Below, piece by piece: positions 52,873-62,009 of a stretch of DNA of 64,000 nt (its first letter is position 1; every line of letters starts with the position of its first letter). Source of the DNA: Janthinobacterium sp051380875 (GTDB lineage: Bacteria > Pseudomonadota > Gammaproteobacteria > Burkholderiales > Burkholderiaceae_D). The stretch spans positions 114,559 through 178,558 of the forward strand of contig NZ_JBNYXW010000015.1 in the NCBI RefSeq assembly GCF_051380875.1, given 5' to 3'. Under the pieces are notes generated by a model. The model had not been told where the DNA came from and did no database searches. It worked only from the letters and a program-made list of their open reading frames with translations. The position numbers were made by a program, and so were the translations under genes.

Positions 52873-53730
52873 ATGAGCATCGTGCAGCGTTTGCCGCTGC
52901 GCTGTTTTTTCCCGATTTCTTTGATTGCCGATAATTTGAACACATTGCCCAAGTCGCGCCTGCAGCGCGCCAAGTACGCCTTGCCCAGCATGGTGACGTT
53001 GCTGTCGATCGCTTGCGGTTTTGCCAGCATCGTCATTTCCGTCGATAACGCCGCAGTCGGCGATGCCGATGCGTACCGCCTGGCCGCCGCGCTGCTGGTA
53101 CTGGCCGGTGTGTTTGACGCGCTCGACGGCTATGTGGCGCGGCTGACGGGCACCAGTTCGCAATTCGGCGTGCAGCTCGATTCCATCGCCGACGTGATGA
53201 ATTTCGGCTGCGCCCCGGCAGTATTATTGTATTGCTATGGTTTTGTGCAGATGGGCGTGCATGATCCACTGCTGCTGCGCTTTGGCGGCATGGCCAGCTT
53301 CTTCTTTGTTGCCTGCGGCGCCATGCGCCTGGCGCGCTTCAATGTGAATGTGGGGCGTACCGACCCCCTGTATTTCGTCGGCATGCCGATCACGGCCGGC
53401 GCCGCCTGCGTGGCCGCCGTGGTGGTGGCCTGGCCGGCACCCATCGATTCGATGCTGCACAGCTATCTGCTGATGCTGCTGCTGGTCGGCGTGGGCAGCC
53501 TGATGGTCTCGACCTTGCGTTTCCCCAGCTCTAAGCAAAAGAAAAGCTGGGCCGCGCTGCTGCTGCTAATCGCCGCCATCGCCCTGCTGGTGTGGCTGAA
53601 AACCAGCTTCTTCGCACTGTTCTTCGCCCTCTACATCGGCGCCACGCTGGCCCTGAACCTGGCGTGGTACCTGGGCTGGCGCGGCATTGCGCTGCCGCAA
53701 GTATTTACCGACCCGGATGAAATAGACTGA
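52873..53730 (+). CDS. pssA: CDP-diacylglycerol--serine O-phosphatidyltransferase
   Basis: 285 aa integral membrane enzyme. It contains the CDP-alcohol phosphotransferase signature DG-x2-AR-x8-G-x3-D-x3-D as DGYVAR...GVQLDSIAD near residues 75-97, with about eight transmembrane helices. It makes phosphatidylserine, the precursor of phosphatidylethanolamine. The start at 52873 (MSIVQRL) is preferred because of the AGGGTAG-like site; 52816 is possible. The gene stands alone. Confidence 0.88.
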   Translation: MSIVQRLPLRCFFPISLIADNLNTLPKSRLQRAKYALPSMVTLLSIACGFASIVISVDNAAVGDADAYRLAAALLVLAGVFDALDGYVARLTGTSSQFGVQLDSIADVMNFGCAPAVLLYCYGFVQMGVHDPLLLRFGGMASFFFVACGAMRLARFNVNVGRTDPLYFVGMPITAGAACVAAVVVAWPAPIDSMLHSYLLMLLLVGVGSLMVSTLRFPSSKQKKSWAALLLLIAAIALLVWLKTSFFALFFALYIGATLALNLAWYLGWRGIALPQVFTDPDEID

Positions 53731-53741
53731 TAGCCTGATGA

Positions 53742-54668
53742 TCAGGCAACCTCGTGCCCGCGCGCGGCGCGCAGGATGGCAAACCAGTCGCTGCGGCTGA
53801 GCGTGAATTGCGTGCCTTCCACTGCCACGCCTACGGCTTCGATACGCCCCGTGCCCGTCAGCGGCAGGGGCCGGCAAGGCAGTTGCATGATCCAGGCAAA
53901 CACCACGCTGGCAAACGGGCGCTGCAGCTGGTCGGCGATCTGCTTGATGACATTGCGCAAATTCTCCACATTCGCATCGCCACCCTGGAACAGCCGGCCG
54001 CCGGCCAGCGGCGACCAGATCATCGGCGCCACTTTCATGTCCTGCAAGCCATCGAAGGTCGCGTCGAACAGCGGCGCCACATGCAGCGGCGAAAATTCGA
54101 CCTGGTTCGTCACCAGTGGAAAGCGCCGGTGCAGGCATTCGAACTGGTGGCCGCTGAAATTGGAGACGCCAAAGTGCAGCACCTTGCCCGCCTGTTGTAG
54201 CTGGGTAAAGGCACCGGCGATTTCGTCGAAATCCATCAGCGGATCGGGACGGTGGATCAGCAGCAAGTCCAGGCGGTCCGTCTGCAACTGGCGCAAGGTG
54301 TGTTCCACGGAACTGGTGATGTGCGCCGTGCTCGTATCGTAATGCTGGATGGCATGACCGGGACGGTGCGGCGAGAGCAGCTTGATGCCGCACTTGCTGA
54401 CCAGCTCCATCTTGTCGCGCAAGCCCGGCTGCAGGGCCAGCGCTTCGCCAAACAGGCCTTCCGCGCTGTAATCGCCATAGATATCGGCGTGATCAAAACT
54501 CGTCACACCCAGCGCCAGGCATTGCTCGATGAAGGTCAATCGTTGCTGCGCCGACATATTCCATTCGCCGATGCGCCACATGCCGGCGACGATGCGCGAC
54601 AGTTCGGGACCGTTGACACTCAAACGGCTGCGCGGCGCTTGCAGGCTGGCGGGAAATACGTGGCTCAT
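53742..54668 (-). CDS. Aldo/keto reductase, YdhF-like
   Basis: 308 aa TIM-barrel oxidoreductase of the AKR family. The catalytic tetrad positions are visible: Asp and Tyr in DHADIYGDYS, Lys in LVSKCGIK and His in LLIHRPDP. The C-terminus resembles YdhF rather than potassium-channel beta subunits. The start is either 54668 (MSHVFPA) or 54692; neither has a strong ribosome site. Substrate unknown. Confidence 0.8.
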   Translation of the reverse strand: MSHVFPASLQAPRSRLSVNGPELSRIVAGMWRIGEWNMSAQQRLTFIEQCLALGVTSFDHADIYGDYSAEGLFGEALALQPGLRDKMELVSKCGIKLLSPHRPGHAIQHYDTSTAHITSSVEHTLRQLQTDRLDLLLIHRPDPLMDFDEIAGAFTQLQQAGKVLHFGVSNFSGHQFECLHRRFPLVTNQVEFSPLHVAPLFDATFDGLQDMKVAPMIWSPLAGGRLFQGGDANVENLRNVIKQIADQLQRPFASVVFAWIMQLPCRPLPLTGTGRIEAVGVAVEGTQFTLSRSDWFAILRAARGHEVA

Positions 54669-54761
54669 GGGCTGGCTTTCAGGTGATTGCATTCAATAAT
54701 GATGACGATTATAGCCAGTGACAGCCCGTCGCGTCTGCCGCGTATGGCGATGCTGGAAAAC

Positions 54762-54790
54762 AAAAAAAATGCCCGCAGATCGCGGGCATT
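54762..54790 (-). terminator. Intrinsic terminator after dacC
   Basis: AATGCCCGC-AGAT-GCGGGCATT stem followed on the minus strand by TTTTTTTTG; strong terminator. Confidence 0.92.
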
Positions 54791-54818
54791 CTTCATCGTG
54801 CACAGGCGCTTGCTGCGC

Positions 54819-55964
54819 TTACTTCATCCACAGGCGCATCGAATCCCAGGCGCGGCCGAAGATGGTAGCCTGGTTGATGGTTTCCAGGGCCACGACGGGC
54901 AGTTCCAGCAAGGTCTTGCCATCGACAACCATTTTCAGTTTGCCGACAGGGGCGTTCTCGGCCAGCGGGGCGACCAGCGGGTCCTTGCGCTCCAGCACAG
55001 GTTTCATCTTGGCAGCCATGCCTTTGGGTACGGTGACCAGCACGTCGCGCGCAAAACCGATTTTCACGGTGCCTTTCGAGCCTTTCCACACTTCCGGCGT
55101 GGCAACAGCCTGGCCTTTCGAGTACAGCTTGACCGTATCGAAATTCTGGAAGCCCCAGTTCAGCAACTTCTGGCTTTCCTGCGTACGTGCCTGGTCGGAG
55201 GTGGTGCCCAGCACCACGGAGATCAAACGGCGCTCGCCGGAGCCGCCCGGACGGCGTGCCGAGGCGATCATGCAATAGCCGGCCGCTTCCGTGTGGCCCG
55301 TCTTCATGCCGTCCACGGTTGGGTCCAGCCACAGCAGGCGGTTGCGGTTAGGCTGGGTAATCTTGTTGTAGGTGAAACTTTTGATGGAATCGATTTTGTA
55401 GAATTCCGGGTAGTCGGCGATCACGCGCTGGGCCAGGACGGACAGGTCTTGCGCCGTGGAATAGTTATCCGGGCTAGGCAAGCCATGCGGATTGCCAAAA
55501 CGCGTGTTTTTCAAGCCCATGCGCTGCGCTTCGCGGTTCATCAGCACGACGAAGGTGCCTTCATCGCCGGCAACGGCTTCGGCCAGCGCCACGGCGGCGT
55601 CGTTACCCGATTGAATCATCAGGCCGTGCAGCAAGTCGTCGATCGATACGGGGGTGGCCGGGTCGATGAACATCTTCGAGCTGCTGGCGTCGACTTTCCA
55701 TGCGCGCACGGAAACATTCACTTTTTGGTCCAGCGCCAGTTTCTTTTCGCGGATGGCGGCAAACGTCACGTAGGCCGTCATGATCTTGGTCAACGACGCC
55801 GGCTCGATGCGGGCATCCGGATCTTGCGAAGCAATGATCTGGCCACTGGTGGCGTCAAGCAGCAGCCATGACTTGGCGGCGATGGTCGGTGCGGGAACGC
55901 TCTGGGCGAAGGCGGCGGATAGGAAAAATACACTGGAGGCCAGTGCCGCTAAAAGTTTTTTCAT
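54819..55964 (-). CDS. dacC: D-alanyl-D-alanine carboxypeptidase (PBP5/6 family)
   Basis: 381 aa, periplasmic. Signal peptide ends AFA before QSVPAPT. Active-site motifs: SLTK (S57-K60), SGN in IQSGNDAAV and KTG in DGMKTGHTE. The C-terminal ~90 residues form the PBP5 stalk domain and an amphipathic membrane-anchoring helix (GRAWDSMRLWMK). It trims pentapeptide side chains of peptidoglycan. The start at 55964 (MKKLLAALASS) is chosen for the signal peptide. The exact paralogue (dacA/C/D) is not certain. Confidence 0.9.
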   Translation of the reverse strand: MKKLLAALASSVFFLSAAFAQSVPAPTIAAKSWLLLDATSGQIIASQDPDARIEPASLTKIMTAYVTFAAIREKKLALDQKVNVSVRAWKVDASSSKMFIDPATPVSIDDLLHGLMIQSGNDAAVALAEAVAGDEGTFVVLMNREAQRMGLKNTRFGNPHGLPSPDNYSTAQDLSVLAQRVIADYPEFYKIDSIKSFTYNKITQPNRNRLLWLDPTVDGMKTGHTEAAGYCMIASARRPGGSGERRLISVVLGTTSDQARTQESQKLLNWGFQNFDTVKLYSKGQAVATPEVWKGSKGTVKIGFARDVLVTVPKGMAAKMKPVLERKDPLVAPLAENAPVGKLKMVVDGKTLLELPVVALETINQATIFGRAWDSMRLWMK

Positions 55965-56077
55965 GGAGGCTGGTCTGCGAAAAAGATGAAGGCTGAGGGC
56001 CATGTTGTTGATGCTCACATGGCCGCGTGGAAAAAACGGATCAATTATAGCCGTGCAGGCGCTAGTAAGCCCACACT

Positions 56078-56740
56078 TCAATGATCATCTGCGGGTATTG
56101 CGGGTTTGTCACCATGCCATAGCGCGATCACGAGCTGCTTGATGTGATTGAGCTTGCGGTGGAAAAAATGGTCGGCGCCCGGGATCACGATCACGGGAAT
56201 GTCTTGTGGACGGGCCCAGTCGAAGACGGCGGAGAGGGGAATGGTGTCGTCCAGTTCGCCGTGGATCAAGATGGTGTCGGCCGGAATGTCGGCCATGGCC
56301 CACTTGCCGGCCGCGCTGCCGATCAGCGCCAGGCGCTCGACCGGTGTGCCGGCGGCGGCCAGGCGTTCCTGCAGTTTCGATTGCACGAAGGTGCCGAACG
56401 AGAAGCCGGACAAGGCCACGGGCAAGCCCGGATACAGGCCGCGCATGTGTTCATACAGCAATTGCATGTCATCCGTCTCGCCCACGCCATGGTCGTGCAC
56501 GCCTTCCGAGGCGCCCACGCCGCGAAAGTTGATGCGCGCCACCACATAACCGAGGGCGACAAAGGCACGCGCCAGGGTTTGTGTCACTTTATTGTCCATC
56601 GTGCCGCCGTACAGCGGGTGCGGATGGGCAACCAGCGCGATGCCGCGCGGGGTGTCTGCCGGGAAATCGAGCAAGCCTTCCATGCTGCCTGCATGGCCGG
56701 CGAGGGTAAATTTTTCCGAATTTCTGTTCATGATGCTCAT
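56078..56740 (-). CDS. Alpha/beta hydrolase
   Basis: 220 aa. Nucleophile elbow GFSFG, the oxyanion region HPHPLYGGTMDNKV, the acid in GELDDTIPL and the catalytic His in GADHFFH are present; this short type is related to small esterases such as the OsmC-neighbour or dienelactone-like hydrolases. Nothing fixes a substrate. It lies just upstream of dacC and downstream of the ferredoxin gene on the same strand (gap 26 bases). Confidence 0.8.
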   Translation of the reverse strand: MSIMNRNSEKFTLAGHAGSMEGLLDFPADTPRGIALVAHPHPLYGGTMDNKVTQTLARAFVALGYVVARINFRGVGASEGVHDHGVGETDDMQLLYEHMRGLYPGLPVALSGFSFGTFVQSKLQERLAAAGTPVERLALIGSAAGKWAMADIPADTILIHGELDDTIPLSAVFDWARPQDIPVIVIPGADHFFHRKLNHIKQLVIALWHGDKPAIPADDH

Positions 56741-56766
56741 ACTGGCGGGTATCTCTTAAATTGGCA

Positions 56767-57084
56767 TTAAATTTTCAGGCGTTCGACGATTTTGCCGCCC
56801 ACCAGGTGCGTATCGATGATTTCGTCGATATCGCTGGCGTCGACATAGGTGTACCAGGTCGCTTCCGGGTAGATCACCAGCACCGGGCCCTCTTCGCAGC
56901 GGTCCATGCAACCGGCCTGGTTGATGCGGATCTTGCCCGCGCCATTCATGCCGAGTTCCTTGATGCGGCGCTTGCAATGCTTTTGCGCCGCTTCCGCGCC
57001 ATGGTCGCCGCAGCTGTTGCGGCCGTCTTCACGTTTATTCATGCAGAAAAAAACGTGGCGTTCAAAATACGATGTGTCGCTCAT
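56767..57084 (-). CDS. Thioredoxin-like 2Fe-2S ferredoxin
   Basis: 105 aa, with four cluster-binding cysteines: C14 and C25 (FFCMNKREDG...SCGDHG) and C59 and C63 (AGCMDRCEEG). This is the fold of stand-alone (2Fe-2S) ferredoxins related to the NuoE/thioredoxin-like family. It probably carries electrons for an unknown enzyme; the neighbouring genes give no partner. Confidence 0.85.
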   Translation of the reverse strand: MSDTSYFERHVFFCMNKREDGRNSCGDHGAEAAQKHCKRRIKELGMNGAGKIRINQAGCMDRCEEGPVLVIYPEATWYTYVDASDIDEIIDTHLVGGKIVERLKI

Positions 57085-57127
57085 GCGGCTCTCCTGCTAT
57101 TAATACATTAATGCGCCATGATAGCGC

Positions 57128-58315
57128 TTATAGATGGTCTTCGCGACGGTGGCGCTGCGCATCGTCCTGCCGGTTCAGGCGGTGCGATGGCAGGCACAGG
57201 AACCACAGGGCCATGAAGGGCCACAGCAAGGCCAAAAATTGCGCCGCGCCATTAAAGTTGAGGAACTTGCCTTGCACCCAGCCTTGCAGGGTCGACATGA
57301 AATATGGGTTGATCGGCGTCGTGTTCACCATGACCAGACTCAGCAGCAAGGTGGCGGTGGCGATGCGGCGCTGCGCCACGTGGGGCGCGAAGGCCAGGCC
57401 GCCCAGCATGATCAGACCGATCAGGACGCCGCCCTGGGCGCCAGGCGTGATCCAGACGAAGGCGTTTTCGGGTGAAAACAGCAGCGCGCTGGCCATCGAG
57501 CGCACGATCAATGCGGCGGCGATCAGGACCAGCATCAGCACGGCGCGGGGCGCGGCGCGGCGCAGCAGGCACAGCAAGGTGAGCACGGCGCCCGTCATGC
57601 CGCAGGCGGTGATGATGGTTTCCGAGAGCCAGTATTGCTCGACTGTCAATATCGTGTCGGGGCGCAGATAGGACGCCAGGTCGATTTCCATGCCCATCAG
57701 GCTGGAAAGCCAGTCCGACAGGATGGGCAGCAGCTGGCCCAGGCCGAACAGATAGCCTTGCGGATAGATTTGCGCCAGCGGCCACAGCGCCACCAGCACC
57801 AGGCCCTGGCTGGCGTGCTGGGCAAACCAGCGCTGGCGCAGCCGGTACAGATGGCTATGGTCGAGCAGTTTGCGCGCCGTCAAGGCGCCGATGATGGAAC
57901 CGATGAAGCAGCCCGCCGAATTCGTATAAAAGTCGAGATTCGATGAAACGCGGCTGGGCAAATAGGTTTGTACCGCTTCCATGCTGCCGGAAATGAGCAT
58001 GCCGCACAGGCTGGCGATGACGACGGCAAAGAAACCAGTGACTCTTGGAAACAGCGAATACACGAGCAGGGCGCCCAGCGGAATATAGCCGACGACATTG
58101 ATGCCGACGTCAAAGCCGGTCCAGTAACGGGGCATGCGCGTGTTTTCCAGGAAGGTCAGCGGCGACAGGCCATTGCTGTGCCAGCCCGTGAAGGGGAACC
58201 AGCTGGCATACACGATCAGGAAGATGTAGGCGAGCAGGGTCGCACGCGACACGGGCGAGGAGCGGACGGGCGGCAGCGGTGCTGGCGGGCTGGCGGGGGC
58301 TGCGGGTGCGGTCAT
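57128..58315 (-). CDS. VanZ-family membrane protein
   Basis: 395 aa with about nine or ten transmembrane helices. The VanZ-like block is at the N-terminus (LLAYIFLIVYASWFPFTGW, then MEAVQTYLPSRVSSNLDFYTN), with the conserved S-x-x-D; the C-terminal ~200 residues are extra membrane helices not found in short VanZ proteins. Function unknown. It sits ten bases from the MCE operon's last gene and may be cotranscribed with it. Confidence 0.7.
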   Translation of the reverse strand: MTAPAAPASPPAPLPPVRSSPVSRATLLAYIFLIVYASWFPFTGWHSNGLSPLTFLENTRMPRYWTGFDVGINVVGYIPLGALLVYSLFPRVTGFFAVVIASLCGMLISGSMEAVQTYLPSRVSSNLDFYTNSAGCFIGSIIGALTARKLLDHSHLYRLRQRWFAQHASQGLVLVALWPLAQIYPQGYLFGLGQLLPILSDWLSSLMGMEIDLASYLRPDTILTVEQYWLSETIITACGMTGAVLTLLCLLRRAAPRAVLMLVLIAAALIVRSMASALLFSPENAFVWITPGAQGGVLIGLIMLGGLAFAPHVAQRRIATATLLLSLVMVNTTPINPYFMSTLQGWVQGKFLNFNGAAQFLALLWPFMALWFLCLPSHRLNRQDDAQRHRREDHL

Positions 58316-58325
58316 GCTGTTGCGG

Positions 58326-58949
58326 TCACTCTGTCGCGAGGTTCAGCGTGCCCAGCCAGGTGAGCAGGTCGGCGGCGATGGCGTCCGATGCCGCTGCCAG
58401 TGCCTGCGCGCCACCTTGCGCGTCGGCACTGCTGGCCGGGCCGCTGCGGCTGAAGGTTTTCTGGTCGATCAGGCGATGGCCGCGAAATACCGAGGCGCGC
58501 AGCGACACATGGCCGCTGCTTTGCGTTTGTGTATCGAAATTTTGCGAAAAATCATCGACGTCGATGCGCAACAGGGGCATGCCTGCCGCAGCATCCGTGC
58601 TCGACAGCACTTTCACGCCGCTCTGGGCGACGCGGGTTTTCAGGCGCTGGCTGAGCAGTTGCAGGGGCGGCGTATTCCAGCGGTTGTAGGCGTAGGGCCG
58701 CGATTGCTGGGCATCGGCGTACAGCAAACGGTAATACATGCGCTGGCTGTCGAGCCAGGATGGGCCGTTGGCATCGGCGATCACCAGCACGGGCACGGGC
58801 GGCGTGGCAGGCTGCGCCGCAGCTTGCGCTGCCAGCGGCGCCACCGGGCCGAAATCATAAAAAGTGGGGACGGGGCCGCGCGTGGCGCAGCCGCCCAGCA
58901 GGAAAGCGCTGGCAAGGGCCAGCACGCTGAGATGGCGTGGAATTTGCAT
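58326..58949 (-). CDS. ABC-type transport auxiliary lipoprotein (PqiC/LetC-like)
   Basis: 207 aa lipoprotein: signal peptide with lipobox LLGGC (Cys21), then the ABC-type auxiliary domain (YYDFGP..., RMYYRLLYADAQQSRPYAYNRW). It lies after the MCE-domain gene, as pqiC-type genes usually do in MCE operons, and probably docks the transport system at the outer membrane. Confidence 0.85.
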   Translation of the reverse strand: MQIPRHLSVLALASAFLLGGCATRGPVPTFYDFGPVAPLAAQAAAQPATPPVPVLVIADANGPSWLDSQRMYYRLLYADAQQSRPYAYNRWNTPPLQLLSQRLKTRVAQSGVKVLSSTDAAAGMPLLRIDVDDFSQNFDTQTQSSGHVSLRASVFRGHRLIDQKTFSRSGPASSADAQGGAQALAAASDAIAADLLTWLGTLNLATE

Positions 58950-58961
58950 GGTTCGTTCTCC

Positions 58962-59921
58962 TTATTTGCCTGGCGCCGAAAAGCCGGGCTCGCCCGGACC
59001 GGGCGGGATGTCTGGGGCGCCGAACAAGATGCTCTGCGGCTGTTCATTGAGCGTGCTCATGGTGGTTTTCAGGGCGCGCATCGAGGAACGCGCTTCGCCG
59101 CTCAGCTCGATCACTTGCGGCAGCACTTCCAGCGACACGCTATTGGCCACCGTTTCCACCGAGCTGCCCACCTTGTCGACCGTGCCAACGACCTTGTCGA
59201 GCACGCCACCGGGCGCCTGGATATCGTTGCCCAGCTTTTTCCAGGTTGTCGTCAGGTCCGAGACATTCTTGCTGGCCGTACTGACGGCCGTCAATGTTTG
59301 CCGCGTTTGTTCGGTCAGCTGCGGCAGTTGCGTCAGGGTCGGTTCCAGTTGCTGCGGAATGGCGCCGAAGGCCTTGGCCGCCTTGCCCACTTCGTTGAAG
59401 GCGCCCAGCATGGCCGCCTGGTTGTCCGGGCTGAGCAGATTATTCACCTTGTTGGTAATCTGCTCGGCCTGGTCGAGGATGCGCTTGCCGCGCTTTTCCA
59501 GCTGGTCGAGCAAGCCGGCGCGCAGCGGGATCAGCGACGGCCTGTCCTTGCTGGTACCCAGCAGTTTCGAGCCCACCTGTTCATCGTCGAGCTGGATGTA
59601 GGCGATGCCCGTCACGCCCTGGTAGCCCAGGGTGGCAAAGGTGGTGTTAGTGACGGGCGTGTCGGGCGCGACGCTGATGTGCACCAGGATTTGCCCCGCC
59701 TTTTGCGTATCGAAGTCGATGGCATCGACCTTGCCCACTTCCAAGCCACGGTAGCGCACGGTGGCTTGCGGGTTCAGGCCCGGCACGGAGAGGGTGGTGG
59801 CCAGCAGATAGGGCACCCGTTCCACGCGGTCGCGGTTGAACCAGACGCCGAACAGGATGGCCGCCACCAGCAGGGTGAGTGTAAAAAATCCCGTCATCAG
59901 GGCATGTGATCTGTTTTCCAT
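58962..59921 (-). CDS. MCE-domain protein (MlaD-like)
   Basis: 319 aa. One N-terminal transmembrane helix (ALMTGFFTLTLLVAAILFGVWF), one MCE domain (LNPQATVRYRGLEVGKVDAI), then a long helical tail with coiled-coil heptads to about 270. Members assemble hexameric rings that carry lipids between membranes. It overlaps the ATPase gene by its start codon and belongs to the same operon. Confidence 0.9.
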   Translation of the reverse strand: MENRSHALMTGFFTLTLLVAAILFGVWFNRDRVERVPYLLATTLSVPGLNPQATVRYRGLEVGKVDAIDFDTQKAGQILVHISVAPDTPVTNTTFATLGYQGVTGIAYIQLDDEQVGSKLLGTSKDRPSLIPLRAGLLDQLEKRGKRILDQAEQITNKVNNLLSPDNQAAMLGAFNEVGKAAKAFGAIPQQLEPTLTQLPQLTEQTRQTLTAVSTASKNVSDLTTTWKKLGNDIQAPGGVLDKVVGTVDKVGSSVETVANSVSLEVLPQVIELSGEARSSMRALKTTMSTLNEQPQSILFGAPDIPPGPGEPGFSAPGK

Positions 59922-60820
59922 TACTTCTCCGCTTGTGTGTCAGTGCCGGCGGGAGCGCCTGGCTGCGCAGCCTTGTCTGCCGCCTGTTTTTCATCGAGGA
60001 CGGCCAGTGCGCGCTTGCCGCGGTCGCCGAGGAAAAATTGCTTGATGAACGGGTGATCGACTTCGATGACCTCGCGCGTGGGGCCGATGGCGATCACGTG
60101 TTTTTCCGCCAGCACGGCGATACGCGTGGACAGGGCGAACAGGGTGTCGAGGTCATGCGTGACCATGACGACCGTCAAGCCCAGCTCACGGTGCAGCGAC
60201 TGGATCAGGGTCACAAAGCTTTCCGACAGGTCAGGGTCCAGGCCGGCCGTGGGCTCGTCGAGGAACAGCAGCTTCGGTTCCAGCGCCAGGGCGCGCGCCA
60301 GGGCCACGCGCTTGATCATGCCGCCAGACAAGTCCGACGGCATCTTCAGCGCATGTTCCGGTCCCAGGCCCACCATATTCATCTTCAATAATACCGCGTC
60401 GTGGATCAGCGTCTCGGGCAGTACGCGCAATTCGCGCATCGGTTGCGCGACGTTGTCGAACACGGTCAGCGCCGAATACAGCGCGCCTTGCTGGAACAGC
60501 ATGCCCCAGTGGTTGCGCAATTGTTGCAACTGGTCGGAACTTGCCTGGTTGATATCTTCGCCGAAGACTTTCACGCAGCCGCGTGCCGGATGTTCCAGGC
60601 CCAGCATCTGGCGCAGCAGTACCGTCTTGCCCGTGCCGGAGCCGCCCACGATGGAGAGGATTTCGCCCCGTTCGATTTCCAGGTTCAAGTCCTGGTGCAC
60701 GACGGTGCGGCCGAACTTGGTCCACAGATTGGTGATTTCCACCACGGGCGCGCTGCCATGCAGGTTGAACTGGCCCTCCTTGCCCTCGCTCACCTTGCAA
60801 GCGTTATTATCGTCCGCCAT
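59921..60820 (-). CDS. MCE/Mla lipid ABC transporter ATPase (MlaF-like)
   Basis: 299 aa. Walker A GGSGTGKT, signature LSGGMIKRVALARAL, Walker B LLFLDEPTAGLDP; MlaF-type Q-loop. ATG 60820 begins MADDNNACKVSEG and overlaps the permease stop as ATGA. The C-terminal extension contains an Ala/Pro/Lys tail. It powers the transport system formed with the permease and the MCE protein. Confidence 0.9.
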   Translation of the reverse strand: MADDNNACKVSEGKEGQFNLHGSAPVVEITNLWTKFGRTVVHQDLNLEIERGEILSIVGGSGTGKTVLLRQMLGLEHPARGCVKVFGEDINQASSDQLQQLRNHWGMLFQQGALYSALTVFDNVAQPMRELRVLPETLIHDAVLLKMNMVGLGPEHALKMPSDLSGGMIKRVALARALALEPKLLFLDEPTAGLDPDLSESFVTLIQSLHRELGLTVVMVTHDLDTLFALSTRIAVLAEKHVIAIGPTREVIEVDHPFIKQFFLGDRGKRALAVLDEKQAADKAAQPGAPAGTDTQAEK

Positions 60821-61956
60821 CAATACCCCACTCCATTGAAGACGATGGCGAACACGGCGTCGGCCAGGATCACCACGGTAATGGCCGTGACGACTGCGGT
60901 GGTGGTGCCGCGCCCCAGGCTTTCCGTGTTGGCCTTGATGCGCAGGCCGAAATGGCAGGAAACCAGCGCGATCAGCATGCCGAAGATGACGCCCTTGCCC
61001 AGGCCGATCATGTAGTTGGCCAGCGGCACGGCGTCCGGCAGCTTCTGGATGAAGTAGCGCGCCGACAGGTTCAGTTCCACCTTGGCCGCCACCATGCCGC
61101 CGATCAACGCGGCCGTATCGGTCCAGATGACGAGCAGGGGCATGCAAATGGCCAGGGCCAGCACTTTGGGCATGACTAGGCGAAAACCGTGCGAAATGCC
61201 CATCACCAGCATGGCGTCGAGCTCTTCCGTGACGCGCATCACGCCCAGCTGCGCCGTGATGGACGAGCCAGAGCGCCCGGCCACCAGGATCGCCGCCAGC
61301 AGCGGCCCCAGTTCGCGGATGACGCTCATGCCCAGCAGGTTGACCAGGTAAATGTCGCCGCCAAAGGCGCGCAGTTGCTGCGCCGACAGATAAGACAGCA
61401 CCACGCCGATCAGGAAACCGACGAGCGCCGTGATGCCCAGCGCCTGGAAGCCAGCATGGTAGATATTGGCGGAAATTTCACGCCAGGGTCCGCGCAGCGG
61501 ATGGCGCGCGAAGCGGCCGATATCCTGCGTCACCTGGCCGACCAGGGCAATAAACCCCTTCAAATGTTCAAAAAAGAGCAGGATGGCCATGCCCAGCTTC
61601 ATCACGGGCGTCAGGCGGTTGGCGCGCGATGGCGGCGTTGCCAGGGGGCCCGTTGCTTCGATGCGCTTGAAAAACTCTTCCTGGGATGGCGCCAGGGTCA
61701 GCTGTGCAGGGCGCTGCTTGCCCCAGGCATTCCAGAACAGCTGGGCGCCGATATGGTCCATGCTGTCGATCTGCGACAGGTCCCAGTGGGTGCTAGCATC
61801 GCCTTGCAAGGGCTTGAGCTGGGCATCGATGGCCTTGATCGCATTGTCATGCGCCAGGGCGTGCACCTGCCAGGTGCCGCTGGCGGTCACGATGGCCCCC
61901 TGTTGGGGGCTGGTCTGGGAGAGGGTCAGTTTCGGCGATTGTACAGTCGGCATCAT
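60820..61956 (-). CDS. MCE/Mla lipid transporter permease with N-terminal STAS domain
   Basis: 378 aa. Residues about 20-110 form a STAS-like domain (THWDLSQIDSMDHIGAQLFWN) fused to a MlaE-type permease with five or six helices and the EQV-like motif MSVIRELGPLLAAILVAGR (typical of MlaE). Some MCE systems carry STAS as a separate MlaB protein; here it is fused. It is the first gene of the operon with the ATPase and MCE protein. Confidence 0.88.
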   Translation of the reverse strand: MMPTVQSPKLTLSQTSPQQGAIVTASGTWQVHALAHDNAIKAIDAQLKPLQGDASTHWDLSQIDSMDHIGAQLFWNAWGKQRPAQLTLAPSQEEFFKRIEATGPLATPPSRANRLTPVMKLGMAILLFFEHLKGFIALVGQVTQDIGRFARHPLRGPWREISANIYHAGFQALGITALVGFLIGVVLSYLSAQQLRAFGGDIYLVNLLGMSVIRELGPLLAAILVAGRSGSSITAQLGVMRVTEELDAMLVMGISHGFRLVMPKVLALAICMPLLVIWTDTAALIGGMVAAKVELNLSARYFIQKLPDAVPLANYMIGLGKGVIFGMLIALVSCHFGLRIKANTESLGRGTTTAVVTAITVVILADAVFAIVFNGVGY

Positions 61957-62009
61957 GTGAGTTTAAGGGAGAATCGCGCAGACCGCCACCGCTGTTCGAG
62001 TACCGCTGC

